DNA of 64,000 bases from Halobacillus sp. A5. GTDB taxonomy: Bacteria; Bacillota; Bacilli; Bacillales; Halobacillaceae. The position numbers and the translations under genes were made by a program. Positions 8,225 to 16,416 of this stretch are shown here, piece by piece. Location of the stretch: positions 558,001-622,000 of the forward strand of contig NZ_JAIZEO010000002.1 in NCBI RefSeq assembly GCF_024189315.1. The letters are read 5' to 3'. Under the pieces are notes generated by a model. It did no database searches. It saw only the letters and a program-made list of their open reading frames with translations, and had not been told where the DNA came from. Position 1 is the first letter of the stretch. Each line of letters begins with the position of its first letter.

Positions 8225-9640
8225 GTGGAAACAGTCATAAGTTTTTTAAATGAGATTATTTGGGAATATATCCTGGTGATCGTGCTCCTGGGGCTGGGAT
8301 TATATTTTAGTATTCGATTGAAATTCGCCCAGTTTACTTACATACCAGAGATGTTTCGGGTGTTGTTTGACAAAAGGGCTGTATCTGCAAAAGGAAAGAA
8401 AGGGACGTCGCCGTTTCAAGCGTTTGCCATCAGTACGGCTTCGCGTGTCGGAACAGGGAACTTAGCTGGAGTAGCCGCAGCAATTTCGGTCGGGGGTCCT
8501 GGTGCAGTCTTCTGGATGTGGATGGTGGCTGTATTAGGCGGAGCGTCGAGCTTTATCGAAAGTACATTAGCTCAAGTGTATAAAATCCCCGAAAAAAATC
8601 AATACCGTGGTGGTCCGGCGTACTATATGGAGAAAGGGCTGAAAAACCGAAAGCTTGGAATCATTTTCGCAATTACAATTACTTTCACTTATGGTCTTGT
8701 TTTTAGTTCTGTACAATCCAATACAATCCGCCTTGCCTTCGAAGAGTCCTTTGATATTGGCAAATGGGGCATTGGCCTCTTATTAACTGCTGTCGTGGCT
8801 CTTGTTATCTTCGGCGGGTTAAAACGAATTGCACAGGTTACGCAGTTTGTCGTTCCAATAATGGCTGTTTTTTATATTATTATAGCGTTAGTCGTGTTTT
8901 TAAATAACATAGCTCAAGTACCGGAAATGTTCGCACTGATTTTCCAAAGTGCATTTGGCTTTAGAGAATTTGCCGGAGGTACGTTCGGTGGGATGATCCT
9001 GATCGGGATCCAGCGCGGCTTGTTCTCAAATGAAGCAGGGATGGGGAGTGCACCTAATGCGGCGGCAACATCAGAAGTGACACACCCTGTGAAGCAGGGG
9101 CTTATTCAAACGCTGGGAGTTTTTACTGATACATTATTAATCTGTAGTGCGACCGCAGTTATTATCTTATTCTCCAACGAATACATGAATACGGATTTAG
9201 AAGGGATTCAGATCACCCAGTTAGCCTTTGAAACAGAATTGGGAGCATGGGCTGCTATATTCATTGCAATTGCAATATTCCTGTTTGCGTTCAGTTCTAT
9301 TATTGGAAACTATTATTACGGTGAAACGAACATAGAGTTTATCAAAACGAGCCGGGGCAATATTTTAATATACAGAATTGCTGTATTAGCTATGGTCATG
9401 TTTGGTGCCATTGCTGAATTTGGACTTGTCTGGTCGCTGGCTGATTTAACTATGGGAATCATGGCATTAATTAACTTATTTGCAATCTTCATGCTGTCTA
9501 AAGTCGCCTATGCTGCTTTGAAGGACTATACACGTCAGCGTAAGAAAGGGAAAGATCCCGTGTTTTACCAGGATCACCTTCCTGGAGTTGAGGGAATGGA
9601 ATACTGGCGGCGCGATCAATCCTCAGAAAAAGAATCATAA
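8225..9640 (+). CDS. Sodium:alanine/glycine symporter (AGCS family)
   Basis: Integral membrane Na+-coupled amino acid importer with about 10-11 transmembrane helices. Family signatures are visible: FQAFAISTASRVGTGNLAGV, GGPGAVFWMW, and RGLFSNEAGMGSAPNAAA. The 471-residue length is typical. Start is GTG 8225 with GGAGGTG 6 bases upstream; a longer version from TTG 8162 lacks a ribosome site. It is a single-gene unit closed by its own terminator. Whether alanine or glycine is preferred cannot be told from sequence. Confidence 0.92.
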   Translation: METVISFLNEIIWEYILVIVLLGLGLYFSIRLKFAQFTYIPEMFRVLFDKRAVSAKGKKGTSPFQAFAISTASRVGTGNLAGVAAAISVGGPGAVFWMWMVAVLGGASSFIESTLAQVYKIPEKNQYRGGPAYYMEKGLKNRKLGIIFAITITFTYGLVFSSVQSNTIRLAFEESFDIGKWGIGLLLTAVVALVIFGGLKRIAQVTQFVVPIMAVFYIIIALVVFLNNIAQVPEMFALIFQSAFGFREFAGGTFGGMILIGIQRGLFSNEAGMGSAPNAAATSEVTHPVKQGLIQTLGVFTDTLLICSATAVIILFSNEYMNTDLEGIQITQLAFETELGAWAAIFIAIAIFLFAFSSIIGNYYYGETNIEFIKTSRGNILIYRIAVLAMVMFGAIAEFGLVWSLADLTMGIMALINLFAIFMLSKVAYAALKDYTRQRKKGKDPVFYQDHLPGVEGMEYWRRDQSSEKES

Positions 9641-9648
9641 GAGAATGG

Positions 9649-9689
9649 TAATGCGCTGTACAATGGTTACAGCGCATTATTTTATTTTG
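9649..9689 (+). terminator. Terminator of the AGCS symporter gene
   Basis: Eleven-bp stem AATGCGCTGTA with TACAGCGCATT, then ATTTTATTTT. Confidence 0.88.
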
Positions 9690-9785
9690 ACATGATTTTT
9701 CCATATGCTTCTGTGCTTTTGTTTTAGGGTGGAAAGCGCCATTGTGATAAAGTAGGGTTAGATTGAGATAAGAAGGGTGAACGGG

Positions 9786-11684
9786 ATGAGCATTTTATCA
9801 GTTGAGAACGTTAGTAAATCATATGGAGACCAAACTCTATTTGATAATATATCTTTTACCATATCCAACGGCCAGCGAATAGGCTTGATCGGAGTTAATG
9901 GCACGGGGAAGTCCACCTTAATGAAAATAATGGCGGATTTAGAAACAGGCGATACCGGAAGCAAACAGCATGCAAAGGATTTTTCACTTGAATACTTGCC
10001 TCAAGAGCCTGAGCTTGATCCTGCATTAACTGTGCTGGAGCAGATATATTTTGGTGAATCAAATGTTATGGTCACGATTCGTACTTATGAACAGGTGCTG
10101 CAGAAGCTTTCCTTAGATCCTGAGAACACGAAGCTGCAGGAACGCCTGCTCGACATGCAGCAGAAGATGGATGAATATAATGCGTGGGAAGCGAATACTG
10201 AGGCGAAGACCATTTTAACGAAGCTTGGCGTAGAAGCTTTTGACAAAAAGACGAGCGAGCTTTCGGGAGGACAGAAGAAGCGGGTTGCGATAGCCAGAGC
10301 TCTTATACAGCCGGCAGACCTGCTGTTGCTGGATGAGCCGACTAACCATTTAGATAATGAAACGATTGAATGGCTTGAGGGATATTTGTCCCAGTATAAA
10401 GGCTCTTTAATGGTTGTCACCCACGATCGTTACTTCCTGAACCGGGTGACGAATATAATCTATGAGCTTGATCGAGGTACGCTTTATACGTATGAAGGAA
10501 ACTATGAAACCTTTCTGGAAAAGAAAGCTGAGCGTGAAGAATGGGAGCGTCAGGCTGAAGAAAAACATCAGAATGCACTGCGTCGTGAATTGGCCTGGCT
10601 TAAACGTGGAGCTAAAGCAAGAACAACAAAGCAGAAGGCAAGAAAACAGAGAGTAGAAGCCATGCAGGAGCAGAGCTTTGCGACGGATAAGCAGGATGTC
10701 GATATGGCGATCGGATCCGCACGTTTAGGTAAGCAGGTGCTTGAATTAAAAGACATTACTCATTCCTATGGCGGACAGAAGCTGATTGATCAATTCAATT
10801 ACCTCGTTGTTCCTAAAGAGCGTATTGGCATTATAGGTCCTAATGGTACAGGGAAGACAACCCTGCTGAACATCATGGCGGGGCAGGTGACCCCTGACAG
10901 TGGAGAGGCAGCTGCAGGCTCTACGGTAAGAATCGGTTATTATACTCAGGATCATGAAGAAATTGATGGCTCGCTAAAAGTAATCGAATATATTAAAGAG
11001 GTTGCTGAAGTCATTTATACCGCTGAGGGAGAAGAAGTTACAGCTGAACAGATGCTGGAACGTTTTCTTTTTCCACGATCGAAGCAGTGGACGTATATCC
11101 GGCGATTGTCAGGCGGGGAGCGCCGCCGTCTTTATTTACTGCGTGTGCTTATGAAAGAGCCGAATGTCTTGTTTTTAGACGAACCGACAAACGATTTAGA
11201 TACTGAAACTTTAAGTGTACTTGAGGAATACCTGGAACAGTTTCCTGGTGTCGTAATTACGGTATCGCACGACAGGTATTTCCTTGACCGGGTAGTCGAT
11301 AAACTTCTTGCTTTTGATGGAACAGGAAAAGTAAAGAGGTACTACGGCAATTATTCCGACTTTTTACAACATAAGGAATCCGTGATTTCAGAAAAAAATA
11401 CCGGCCGTCCGTCACCTTCCGTACAGGAAGAGACGAGACGTTCCAACCGTAAACGGAAGCTTTCTTATCGTGAAAAACAAGAATGGGAAACTATAGAAGA
11501 TGAAATTGGCGAAATTGAAGCTGAAATCGAAGCGGTAGACACTGAAATGGCGGAAGCAGCGACTGATTATAGCAAAGTGGAGGAGCTTTCGACGAAGAAA
11601 CAAGGACTCGAAACGAAGCTGGAAGAAAAAATGGAGCGTTGGGAAGAGTTATCTTTGCTCATAGAATCCATTGAAAATGAATAG
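9786..11684 (+). CDS. yfmR: ABC-F family ATPase (Uup/YfmR type)
   Basis: Soluble twin ATPase of the ribosome-associated ABC-F class, without membrane domains. Domain 1 has Walker A GVNGTGKS, signature LSGGQKKR and Walker B LLLLDEPTNHLD. The interdomain linker (about 240-310) is long, charged and helical. Domain 2 has GPNGTGKT, LSGGERRR and VLFLDEPTNDLD. The C-terminal 90 residues are a Glu-rich coiled coil typical of Uup. ATG 9786 is preferred (AAGGG 8-9 bases upstream) over GTG 9777. ABC-F proteins of this group act on stalled ribosomes; antibiotic resistance is not implied. Confidence 0.9.
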   Translation: MSILSVENVSKSYGDQTLFDNISFTISNGQRIGLIGVNGTGKSTLMKIMADLETGDTGSKQHAKDFSLEYLPQEPELDPALTVLEQIYFGESNVMVTIRTYEQVLQKLSLDPENTKLQERLLDMQQKMDEYNAWEANTEAKTILTKLGVEAFDKKTSELSGGQKKRVAIARALIQPADLLLLDEPTNHLDNETIEWLEGYLSQYKGSLMVVTHDRYFLNRVTNIIYELDRGTLYTYEGNYETFLEKKAEREEWERQAEEKHQNALRRELAWLKRGAKARTTKQKARKQRVEAMQEQSFATDKQDVDMAIGSARLGKQVLELKDITHSYGGQKLIDQFNYLVVPKERIGIIGPNGTGKTTLLNIMAGQVTPDSGEAAAGSTVRIGYYTQDHEEIDGSLKVIEYIKEVAEVIYTAEGEEVTAEQMLERFLFPRSKQWTYIRRLSGGERRRLYLLRVLMKEPNVLFLDEPTNDLDTETLSVLEEYLEQFPGVVITVSHDRYFLDRVVDKLLAFDGTGKVKRYYGNYSDFLQHKESVISEKNTGRPSPSVQEETRRSNRKRKLSYREKQEWETIEDEIGEIEAEIEAVDTEMAEAATDYSKVEELSTKKQGLETKLEEKMERWEELSLLIESIENE

Positions 11685-11689
11685 AATAG

Positions 11690-11722
11690 GAAACCTGAGC
11701 GCTGATGCTCAGGTTTCTTTTT
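11690..11722 (+). terminator. Terminator of the ABC-F gene
   Basis: Ten-bp stem AAACCTGAGC with GCTCAGGTTT, then CTTTTT. Confidence 0.88.
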
Positions 11723-11797
11723 GTATTTGAGCATCGATTATGGAATAATTGATAGCGGATACATGCACTAAATTAAATCAAAGGGGAGATCGTTCAC

Positions 11798-13048
11798 ATG
11801 AAATTTCCAAGTCAGGAAAAGTTAGAAAAATATGCTGAGCTTGCTTTACGGACAGGCGTAAATCTGCAGAAGGATCAACGGCTGATGATTAATTCCAATG
11901 TCGAAGGGGCACCTTTCACACGAGTAGTAGCTGGAAAAGCCTATGAAATGGGAGCTAAAGATGTATACATAGTATGGGGAGACGATGAACTTACACGAAT
12001 GCGCTATGAGCATGCTGATGTAGAAGTTCTTAAAGAGGTACCGGAATGGCAGCGTCAGATGTTCGATTACTTCGGAGAAGAAGGCGCAGCTGTTCTATCC
12101 ATCCGTTCAACCGATCCAGACTTGTTAAAAGGAATTGATGCAGGTAAAGTAGCTGCAGCGAACAAGGCTCGTGCAGAAGCGATGACAAACTTTCGTAATT
12201 ATACGATGAACGACCGTATTCAATGGTCAATTGTCAGTATTCCAATTCCAGCATGGGCGCAGAAGATTTTCCCTGAGCTTTCAGGTGAAGAAGCTGTTGA
12301 GCAGCTCTGGGAGCAGATTTTCAGTATAGTAAGAGTGGATAAGGATGACCCTGTAGCGGCATGGGAAGAGCATAACCAAACACTTCAGCAGGCGCGGGAA
12401 TTTTTAAATCGCAAACAATATAAGAAGCTCGTCTACAAAGCACCAGGAACAGAGCTTGAAGTAGAGCTTCCTAAGGGGCATGTCTGGAAAGGCGGCTCTG
12501 CTAAAACAGAAAAAGCACAAATAGCTTTTAATCCGAACATGCCGACAGAAGAAGTATTTACTGCTCCTCATAAGTACGGAGTAAACGGCCATGTAGCAAG
12601 CACGAAGCCGTTGAATTACGGCGGTAACGTAATTGACCGCTTTACACTTACGTTCGAAAACGGTAAGGTCGTTGATTATAAAGCAGAGGAAGGCGAGGAA
12701 ACGTTGAAACATCTGCTTGAGACAGACGAAGGGTCTAAACGCTTAGGGGAGCTTGCATTAGTGCCGCATGAATCGCCGATTTCACAATCTGGATTAATTT
12801 TCTATAATACGCTTTATGACGAGAACGCGTCCTGTCACCTGGCGCTCGGTAAAGCCTATCCAAACAACGTAGAGGGCGGATCGAATATGAATGAAGAACA
12901 GCTCGATCAAAATGGAGTCAACCACAGCTTAAGTCACGTCGACTTTATGATGGGGTCTGAGGAGCTTGATATTGATGGAGTCCTTGAAGATGGTACGACA
13001 GAGCCGGTCATGCGCAAGGGAAGCTGGGCTTTAAACTTTGCCGATTAA
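11798..13048 (+). CDS. ampS: M29 metallo-aminopeptidase (AmpS type), copy 1
   Basis: Cytoplasmic aminopeptidase that trims N-terminal residues from peptides with two divalent metal ions. The M29 core metal ligands are recognisable in NMPTEEVFTAPH, LALVPHESPISQSG, FYNTLYDENASCHLALG and the C-terminal HVDFMMGS. 416 residues, normal for M29. ATG 11798 has AAGGGGAG upstream. A close paralogue is at 53437-54678. Stand-alone transcription unit with its own terminator. Confidence 0.93.
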   Translation: MKFPSQEKLEKYAELALRTGVNLQKDQRLMINSNVEGAPFTRVVAGKAYEMGAKDVYIVWGDDELTRMRYEHADVEVLKEVPEWQRQMFDYFGEEGAAVLSIRSTDPDLLKGIDAGKVAAANKARAEAMTNFRNYTMNDRIQWSIVSIPIPAWAQKIFPELSGEEAVEQLWEQIFSIVRVDKDDPVAAWEEHNQTLQQAREFLNRKQYKKLVYKAPGTELEVELPKGHVWKGGSAKTEKAQIAFNPNMPTEEVFTAPHKYGVNGHVASTKPLNYGGNVIDRFTLTFENGKVVDYKAEEGEETLKHLLETDEGSKRLGELALVPHESPISQSGLIFYNTLYDENASCHLALGKAYPNNVEGGSNMNEEQLDQNGVNHSLSHVDFMMGSEELDIDGVLEDGTTEPVMRKGSWALNFAD

Positions 13049-13056
13049 TAATAGGA

Positions 13057-13087
13057 AGCGCCGACGAAAATGTCGGTGCTTTTTTTG
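13057..13087 (+). terminator. Terminator of ampS copy 1
   Basis: Stem AGCGCCGAC with GTCGGTGCT around GAAAAT, then TTTTTT. Confidence 0.88.
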
Positions 13088-13141
13088 TATTCAAGGAAAT
13101 TATCCAAAATTCTGAGAAACCTGCTTTATAGAGCGATATCC

Positions 13142-13189
13142 GGCGCAAGCGATCTGGTAGATTTAGACTTCAGCCAGATCGCTTGCGCC
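13142..13189. repeat. Long perfect palindrome (16-bp arms)
   Basis: GGCGCAAGCGATCTGG at 13142-13157 pairs perfectly with 13174-13189 around a 16-base spacer. It is followed by TTTATG, a poor terminator tail. It lies between the ampS terminator and the CCCATAA array, so the transcript is already terminated before it. Function unknown. Confidence 0.75.
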
Positions 13190-13200
13190 TTTATGCTGTT

Positions 13201-13311
13201 TCGCCCATAAAAAACACTAATCGCCCATAAAGCTGAATTAATACCCATAAGTCGCTCAATCCGCCCTTAAAATGACAGATGTGCCCACAAACCATCTGAA
13301 TCCGCCCATAA
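13201..13311. repeat. CCCATAA array with 20-bp period
   Basis: Six cores (consensus CGCCCATAA) start their CCC at 13204, 13224, 13244, 13264, 13284 and 13305. Copies 1-3 and 6 are CCCATAA, copy 4 is CCCTTAA, copy 5 CCCACAA. The 10-13 bases between cores are not conserved. Non-coding on either strand as far as can be judged. It ends about 80 bp before the flavoprotein start codon. Confidence 0.8.
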
Positions 13312-13393
13312 CAGTCTCCCACCATATCTTCAGTCTTTAAAAGTGTTCCATACAGGGTATAAAAATAATAGAGATAGGAAGGGAGCGATTGAG

Positions 13394-14872
13394 ATGTATG
13401 ATGCAGCCATTGTTGGTGCTGGATTTGGCGGATTGACCGCAGCTGCTGAGCTGAGTAAACAGGGCTGTAAGGTAGTCGTATTTGAAGCATCCAACGAATT
13501 AGGGGGAAGTGCCGGAAAATATGACCGTGGTGGTTACCGCTTTCAGGCCGGGGCCACCGTAGGGATGGGATTTGAGGAGGGCGGCGTGTTTCATTCACTT
13601 TATCAATCATTAGGAATTCGCCTGCCGCCTATGACTCTGCTTAATCCTATAATGGATATTCATCTTCCTGACCGAACAATTCACTATTTTCGGGATCGTC
13701 ATGAATGGTATACAGAGATTGAGAGGCAGTTTCCTGATGTGAAGCATCAAGCCAAAGCTTTCTACGATGAGGTCTTTAAAGTCGGAGCGCTCGTGGACAA
13801 GCTTGTCCAGAGTCTGCCTATTTTTCCGCCCAGGGACCTTCGTGATTGGACAGGACTGCTGCCACTGCTAAATAAGCATTCTCTTAAGCTGATTCCTTTT
13901 TTAACACAAACCATTTATCAGCGCCTGAAGCGATATAATCTTCATAAACATTCTTTGTTTGTTACGTTTTTAAATGGTGAACTAATGGACAGCGTACAAA
14001 CGAGCGTAGATCGATGTCCGGCTTTTCTAGGGTATGCGGCGTTGCAGACCTTTCATAAAGGAGCGTATGCGGTGCAGGGGGGATTAGCATCAATCGCTGA
14101 GGATCTCGCTGAGTATATAGAAAAACAGGGAAACGACGTCCTAAAGAGGCACCCCGTCTATGAAGTGAATCATGACGGACGAGCATTCGAGTTAAAAACA
14201 AAGCGGGAGCAGGTGTGGGTCAGTAAAAAAGTGGTTATGAACAACTCTGCTCATAACCTAAACGATACGCTGTCCCCTGCGCTTGCAGACCAAACGTATA
14301 TTAAAAAAGAGAAAGAGGGAACGAGAGAGGCCTGGGGCGCCTTTATTATTCATGCTGGTGTCAAAGAGGAAGTGTTCGACCAAACCTCTAGTTTATATCA
14401 CCAATTTATCGATCCCTCCCATCCAGAAAGCTTACACGAGGGAGGTCAGTTCTTATTATCATTGGCCCGTCCGGAAGACGAATTTATGGCTCCTGCAGGA
14501 ATGCGGTCATTAACGATGTCTACTCATACGGAAACGACCCAGTGGTGGGTGAAGGAACATTATGAAACTAAGAAGAGGTTAATGACGGAGCGCATGATAA
14601 GCATTGTTCATCACTATTTTCCCGGGTTTGCTGAAGGTCTGGATCTGGTGCTCCCTGGTACACCGGTTACTTTTCAGAAGTGGCTAAGGCGCAATGAAGG
14701 CAAGGTAGGAGGGTATGCTCCTGTGGGAAGGTGGAGCTGGATCAATAGTTATTCTGTCCGAACGGGAGTGAAGAATCTATATCAGTGCGGGGACACTGTG
14801 TTTCCCGGGGCGGGAACCTTAGGTGTGGCTTTGTCAGGGCGGATGGCTGCAAAACTCATTTCACAGGATTGA
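13394..14872 (+). CDS. FAD/NAD(P)-dependent oxidoreductase, phytoene-desaturase-like
   Basis: Flavoprotein of the carotenoid desaturase / carotenoid isomerase / retinol saturase group. The N-terminal dinucleotide-binding motif GAGFGGLTAAAELS is followed by E at the end of beta2 (VFEAS). The C-terminal FAD motif is NLYQCGDTVFPGAGTLGVALSG. 492 residues. Start is ATG 13394 with AAGGGAG upstream; a longer open frame to 13343 lacks a ribosome site. No phytoene or squalene synthase gene is adjacent, so substrate and pathway are open. Halophilic bacilli are often carotenoid-pigmented, which makes a carotenoid substrate plausible but unproven. Confidence 0.82.
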   Translation: MYDAAIVGAGFGGLTAAAELSKQGCKVVVFEASNELGGSAGKYDRGGYRFQAGATVGMGFEEGGVFHSLYQSLGIRLPPMTLLNPIMDIHLPDRTIHYFRDRHEWYTEIERQFPDVKHQAKAFYDEVFKVGALVDKLVQSLPIFPPRDLRDWTGLLPLLNKHSLKLIPFLTQTIYQRLKRYNLHKHSLFVTFLNGELMDSVQTSVDRCPAFLGYAALQTFHKGAYAVQGGLASIAEDLAEYIEKQGNDVLKRHPVYEVNHDGRAFELKTKREQVWVSKKVVMNNSAHNLNDTLSPALADQTYIKKEKEGTREAWGAFIIHAGVKEEVFDQTSSLYHQFIDPSHPESLHEGGQFLLSLARPEDEFMAPAGMRSLTMSTHTETTQWWVKEHYETKKRLMTERMISIVHHYFPGFAEGLDLVLPGTPVTFQKWLRRNEGKVGGYAPVGRWSWINSYSVRTGVKNLYQCGDTVFPGAGTLGVALSGRMAAKLISQD

Positions 14873-14925
14873 TGAGGGTGAAATAGGGTATAGGTAGATA
14901 TAGAGAATCTTAAGGAGGAAATCAT

Positions 14926-15096
14926 ATGCCAGGTCCAGAGAGTGAGCTGCCAGGCTTTCAGTCCAATCCTAATAATTTTGGGAAATGCAGCAGCTGCGGT
15001 GTCATATTAACTTCCAAAAAGGAAGCGAAAGTTACGCTCTGCAAAGATTGTCAGGATCGTCATAAGGCCCGCGAAGAAGTAGTAGGAAAACAATGA
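14926..15096 (+). CDS. Small zinc-ribbon protein, 56 aa
   Basis: Short gene with an excellent ribosome site (TAAGGAGG, 6-7 bases before ATG 14926). The product begins MPGPESELPGF and has two Cys pairs, KCSSCG and LCKDCQ, 18 residues apart, which can form a zinc ribbon, followed by a basic helix (DRHKAREE). It lies 53 bp after the flavoprotein gene and before a terminator, so the two may be co-transcribed. I do not recognise a named family; a nucleic-acid-binding or metal-storage role is only a guess. Confidence 0.7.
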   Translation: MPGPESELPGFQSNPNNFGKCSSCGVILTSKKEAKVTLCKDCQDRHKAREEVVGKQ

Positions 15097-15125
15097 ATGA
15101 AAAACAGTCCTAAATAAGAAAGAAT

Positions 15126-15165
15126 AGCTTTCAGAGAAACTTTGTTCTTTCTGAAAGCTTTTTTA
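15126..15165 (+). terminator. Terminator after the zinc-ribbon gene
   Basis: AGCTTTCAG pairs with CTGAAAGCT across a 16-base loop, followed by TTTTTT. Confidence 0.8.
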
Positions 15166-15476
15166 ATGGATTCCTTGAATGATCAAGAGGAAAGGATATT
15201 TGGAGATGACGCCCTTTTCAATCTACCTGCAGAACGTTGGGGCGGTAATGTTGGGAGACCTGAACGCCATAATTGGATTTCCATCACAGAAAAAGACCAC
15301 GCCTTTATTGAGTATGTGCCGTACTTAATCGAATTTCCTATATTAAGACATCCTCAGGCTTTATCAGCCCTCCAGGTCAAACCTTATTCGTCTCTCCCAT
15401 TCAACAGCCTGTGACTACAGCTGATTAGCTGTAGTCCTTAATCTATGTATTTTTCCTTTACATAAGAAGGAGCTGA

Positions 15477-15623
15477 ATGGTTGCTGCGATCTTATTAGTT
15501 ACGGGTGACAGCGGTATAACTCAACTTCAAAACTTTATTGTTGTAACAGCCGTCCCAGTGTCATTAATACTTCTTCCTCTGGTGTGGCTCGCTCCACGGG
15601 TCGCTAAGCTGATGGCGCAGTAA
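15477..15623 (+). pseudogene. Remnant resembling the C-terminus of a BCCT transporter
   Basis: A 48-codon reading frame encodes two hydrophobic stretches (AAILLVTG; FIVVTAVPVSLILLPLVW) and ends APRVAKLMAQ. The pattern G..QLQNFIVVTAVP resembles the last transmembrane helix of betaine/choline/carnitine transporters. AAGGAG stands 5 bases before the ATG, but the in-frame codon just before that ATG is a stop. The rest of a 500-residue transporter is missing, so a decayed gene end is the best reading. A genuine small membrane protein is the alternative. Confidence 0.4.
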
Positions 15624-15640
15624 CAAAATATAAGTAAATA

Positions 15641-15680
15641 AAAAGTCAGGGACTTAGCTTGCCGTCCCTGACTTTTCTGT
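15641..15680. terminator. Hairpin terminator between BCCT remnant and kynB
   Basis: Twelve-bp stem AAAAGTCAGGGA with TCCCTGACTTTT. T-rich sequence follows on the plus strand and TTTTATTT on the minus strand, so it can serve both directions, including the kyn operon about 105 bases away. Confidence 0.65.
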
Positions 15681-15784
15681 GCGTTGGCACCACGTCCTGC
15701 TTCAATAGAAGAAAGCTCTACAAGCTTTGTGCTTTTCACGACTGTTTTTCATTTGGTTATTAGTAATAATTAATTTCAAATCTC

Positions 15785-16405
15785 TTATTTATGACGAAGT
15801 ACGGCACGGACAGGGCTGCCGTCCGCTTCATCCATTTTCAGCGGAAAGGTCATCAGTTCATAAATGCCGGGAGACACATGATCAAGATCCAGACCTTCTA
15901 GAATGAGAATGTCTTCATTTTTAAAGGAGTGGTGGGCCGGCAGATTTTTACTTGTTTCAGAGTCTACAGAGGGAGTATCAATCCCGATTAAATCGATCCC
16001 TTTTTCCTTTAAAAATGGAGCAACGTCCTCTGAGATTACTGTATACTTCCCGGGAAATTCGGAACGGTTTTCCCAGCTCAAGGAACGAAACAGAACTTTA
16101 GTAACCGCCTCAAATTTAAAAGGTTCAAGGTCTCCTGCCTCAATCATGCTCTTATTTTCAACGTTGACAACAAGCGCATCTCCTATAAATCGCTCAATTG
16201 GCAATTCTCCTATAGTGGAGCCGTCGTTATCATAATGAAAAGGGGCATCTACATGGGTGCCTGTATGGTTGCTTGTTTGAAATTGCCCCACATTAACAGA
16301 GCCTGTTTCTTCCATACCCGATGTCAACTTATAGCTGAAAGCTTGATCCCCCGGCCATGGTGGAGTTTTCGCGTTAAGTGACATTGAAATGTCAATGAGT
16401 TTCAT
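15785..16405 (-). CDS. kynB: Arylformamidase (kynurenine formamidase)
   Basis: Cyclase-family metal-dependent hydrolase that converts N-formylkynurenine to kynurenine. The family zinc motif HTGTHVDAPFH is at about residues 48-58, and GIDTPSVD lies further on. 206 residues, the usual length. ATG follows AAGGAGG by 7 bases, and the gene starts 11 bases after kynU, so both form one operon in the order kynU-kynB. Other members of the fold act on isatin or cyclic dipeptides; the kynU neighbour decides the call. Confidence 0.9.
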   Translation of the reverse strand: MKLIDISMSLNAKTPPWPGDQAFSYKLTSGMEETGSVNVGQFQTSNHTGTHVDAPFHYDNDGSTIGELPIERFIGDALVVNVENKSMIEAGDLEPFKFEAVTKVLFRSLSWENRSEFPGKYTVISEDVAPFLKEKGIDLIGIDTPSVDSETSKNLPAHHSFKNEDILILEGLDLDHVSPGIYELMTFPLKMDEADGSPVRAVLRHK

Positions 16406-16416
16406 GGATATCCTCC

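Larger units (their letters stand above)
15097..15784. other. Gene-poor debris region with hairpins
   Basis: About 690 bases without a convincing gene. In order: the zinc-ribbon terminator; an open frame 15166-15414 (82 codons) with no ribosome site whose ATG abuts the terminator T-tract; a perfect 10-bp hairpin at 15413-15436 (GACTACAGCT arms); a BCCT-like gene end (15477-15623); a terminator hairpin at 15641-15680; and then A/T-rich sequence to the kynB stop. It looks like the remains of deleted genes. Confidence 0.6.

Noticed and set aside
13191-13610. Minus-strand open frame of 139 codons across the CCCATAA array
   Set aside because: It overlaps the start of the flavoprotein gene, has no ribosome site, and its residues only mirror the repeat; no protein family is recognisable.
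15166-15414. Plus-strand frame of 82 codons between the zinc-ribbon terminator and a hairpin
   Set aside because: No ribosome site, the ATG sits in the terminator T-tract, and I recognise no family. It may be a gene remnant; not strong enough to call.
15527-15739. Minus-strand frame of 70 codons starting KSTKLVELSSIEAGRGA
   Set aside because: It runs straight through the terminator hairpin and is antisense to the BCCT-like remnant; only its first 20 residues look protein-like.
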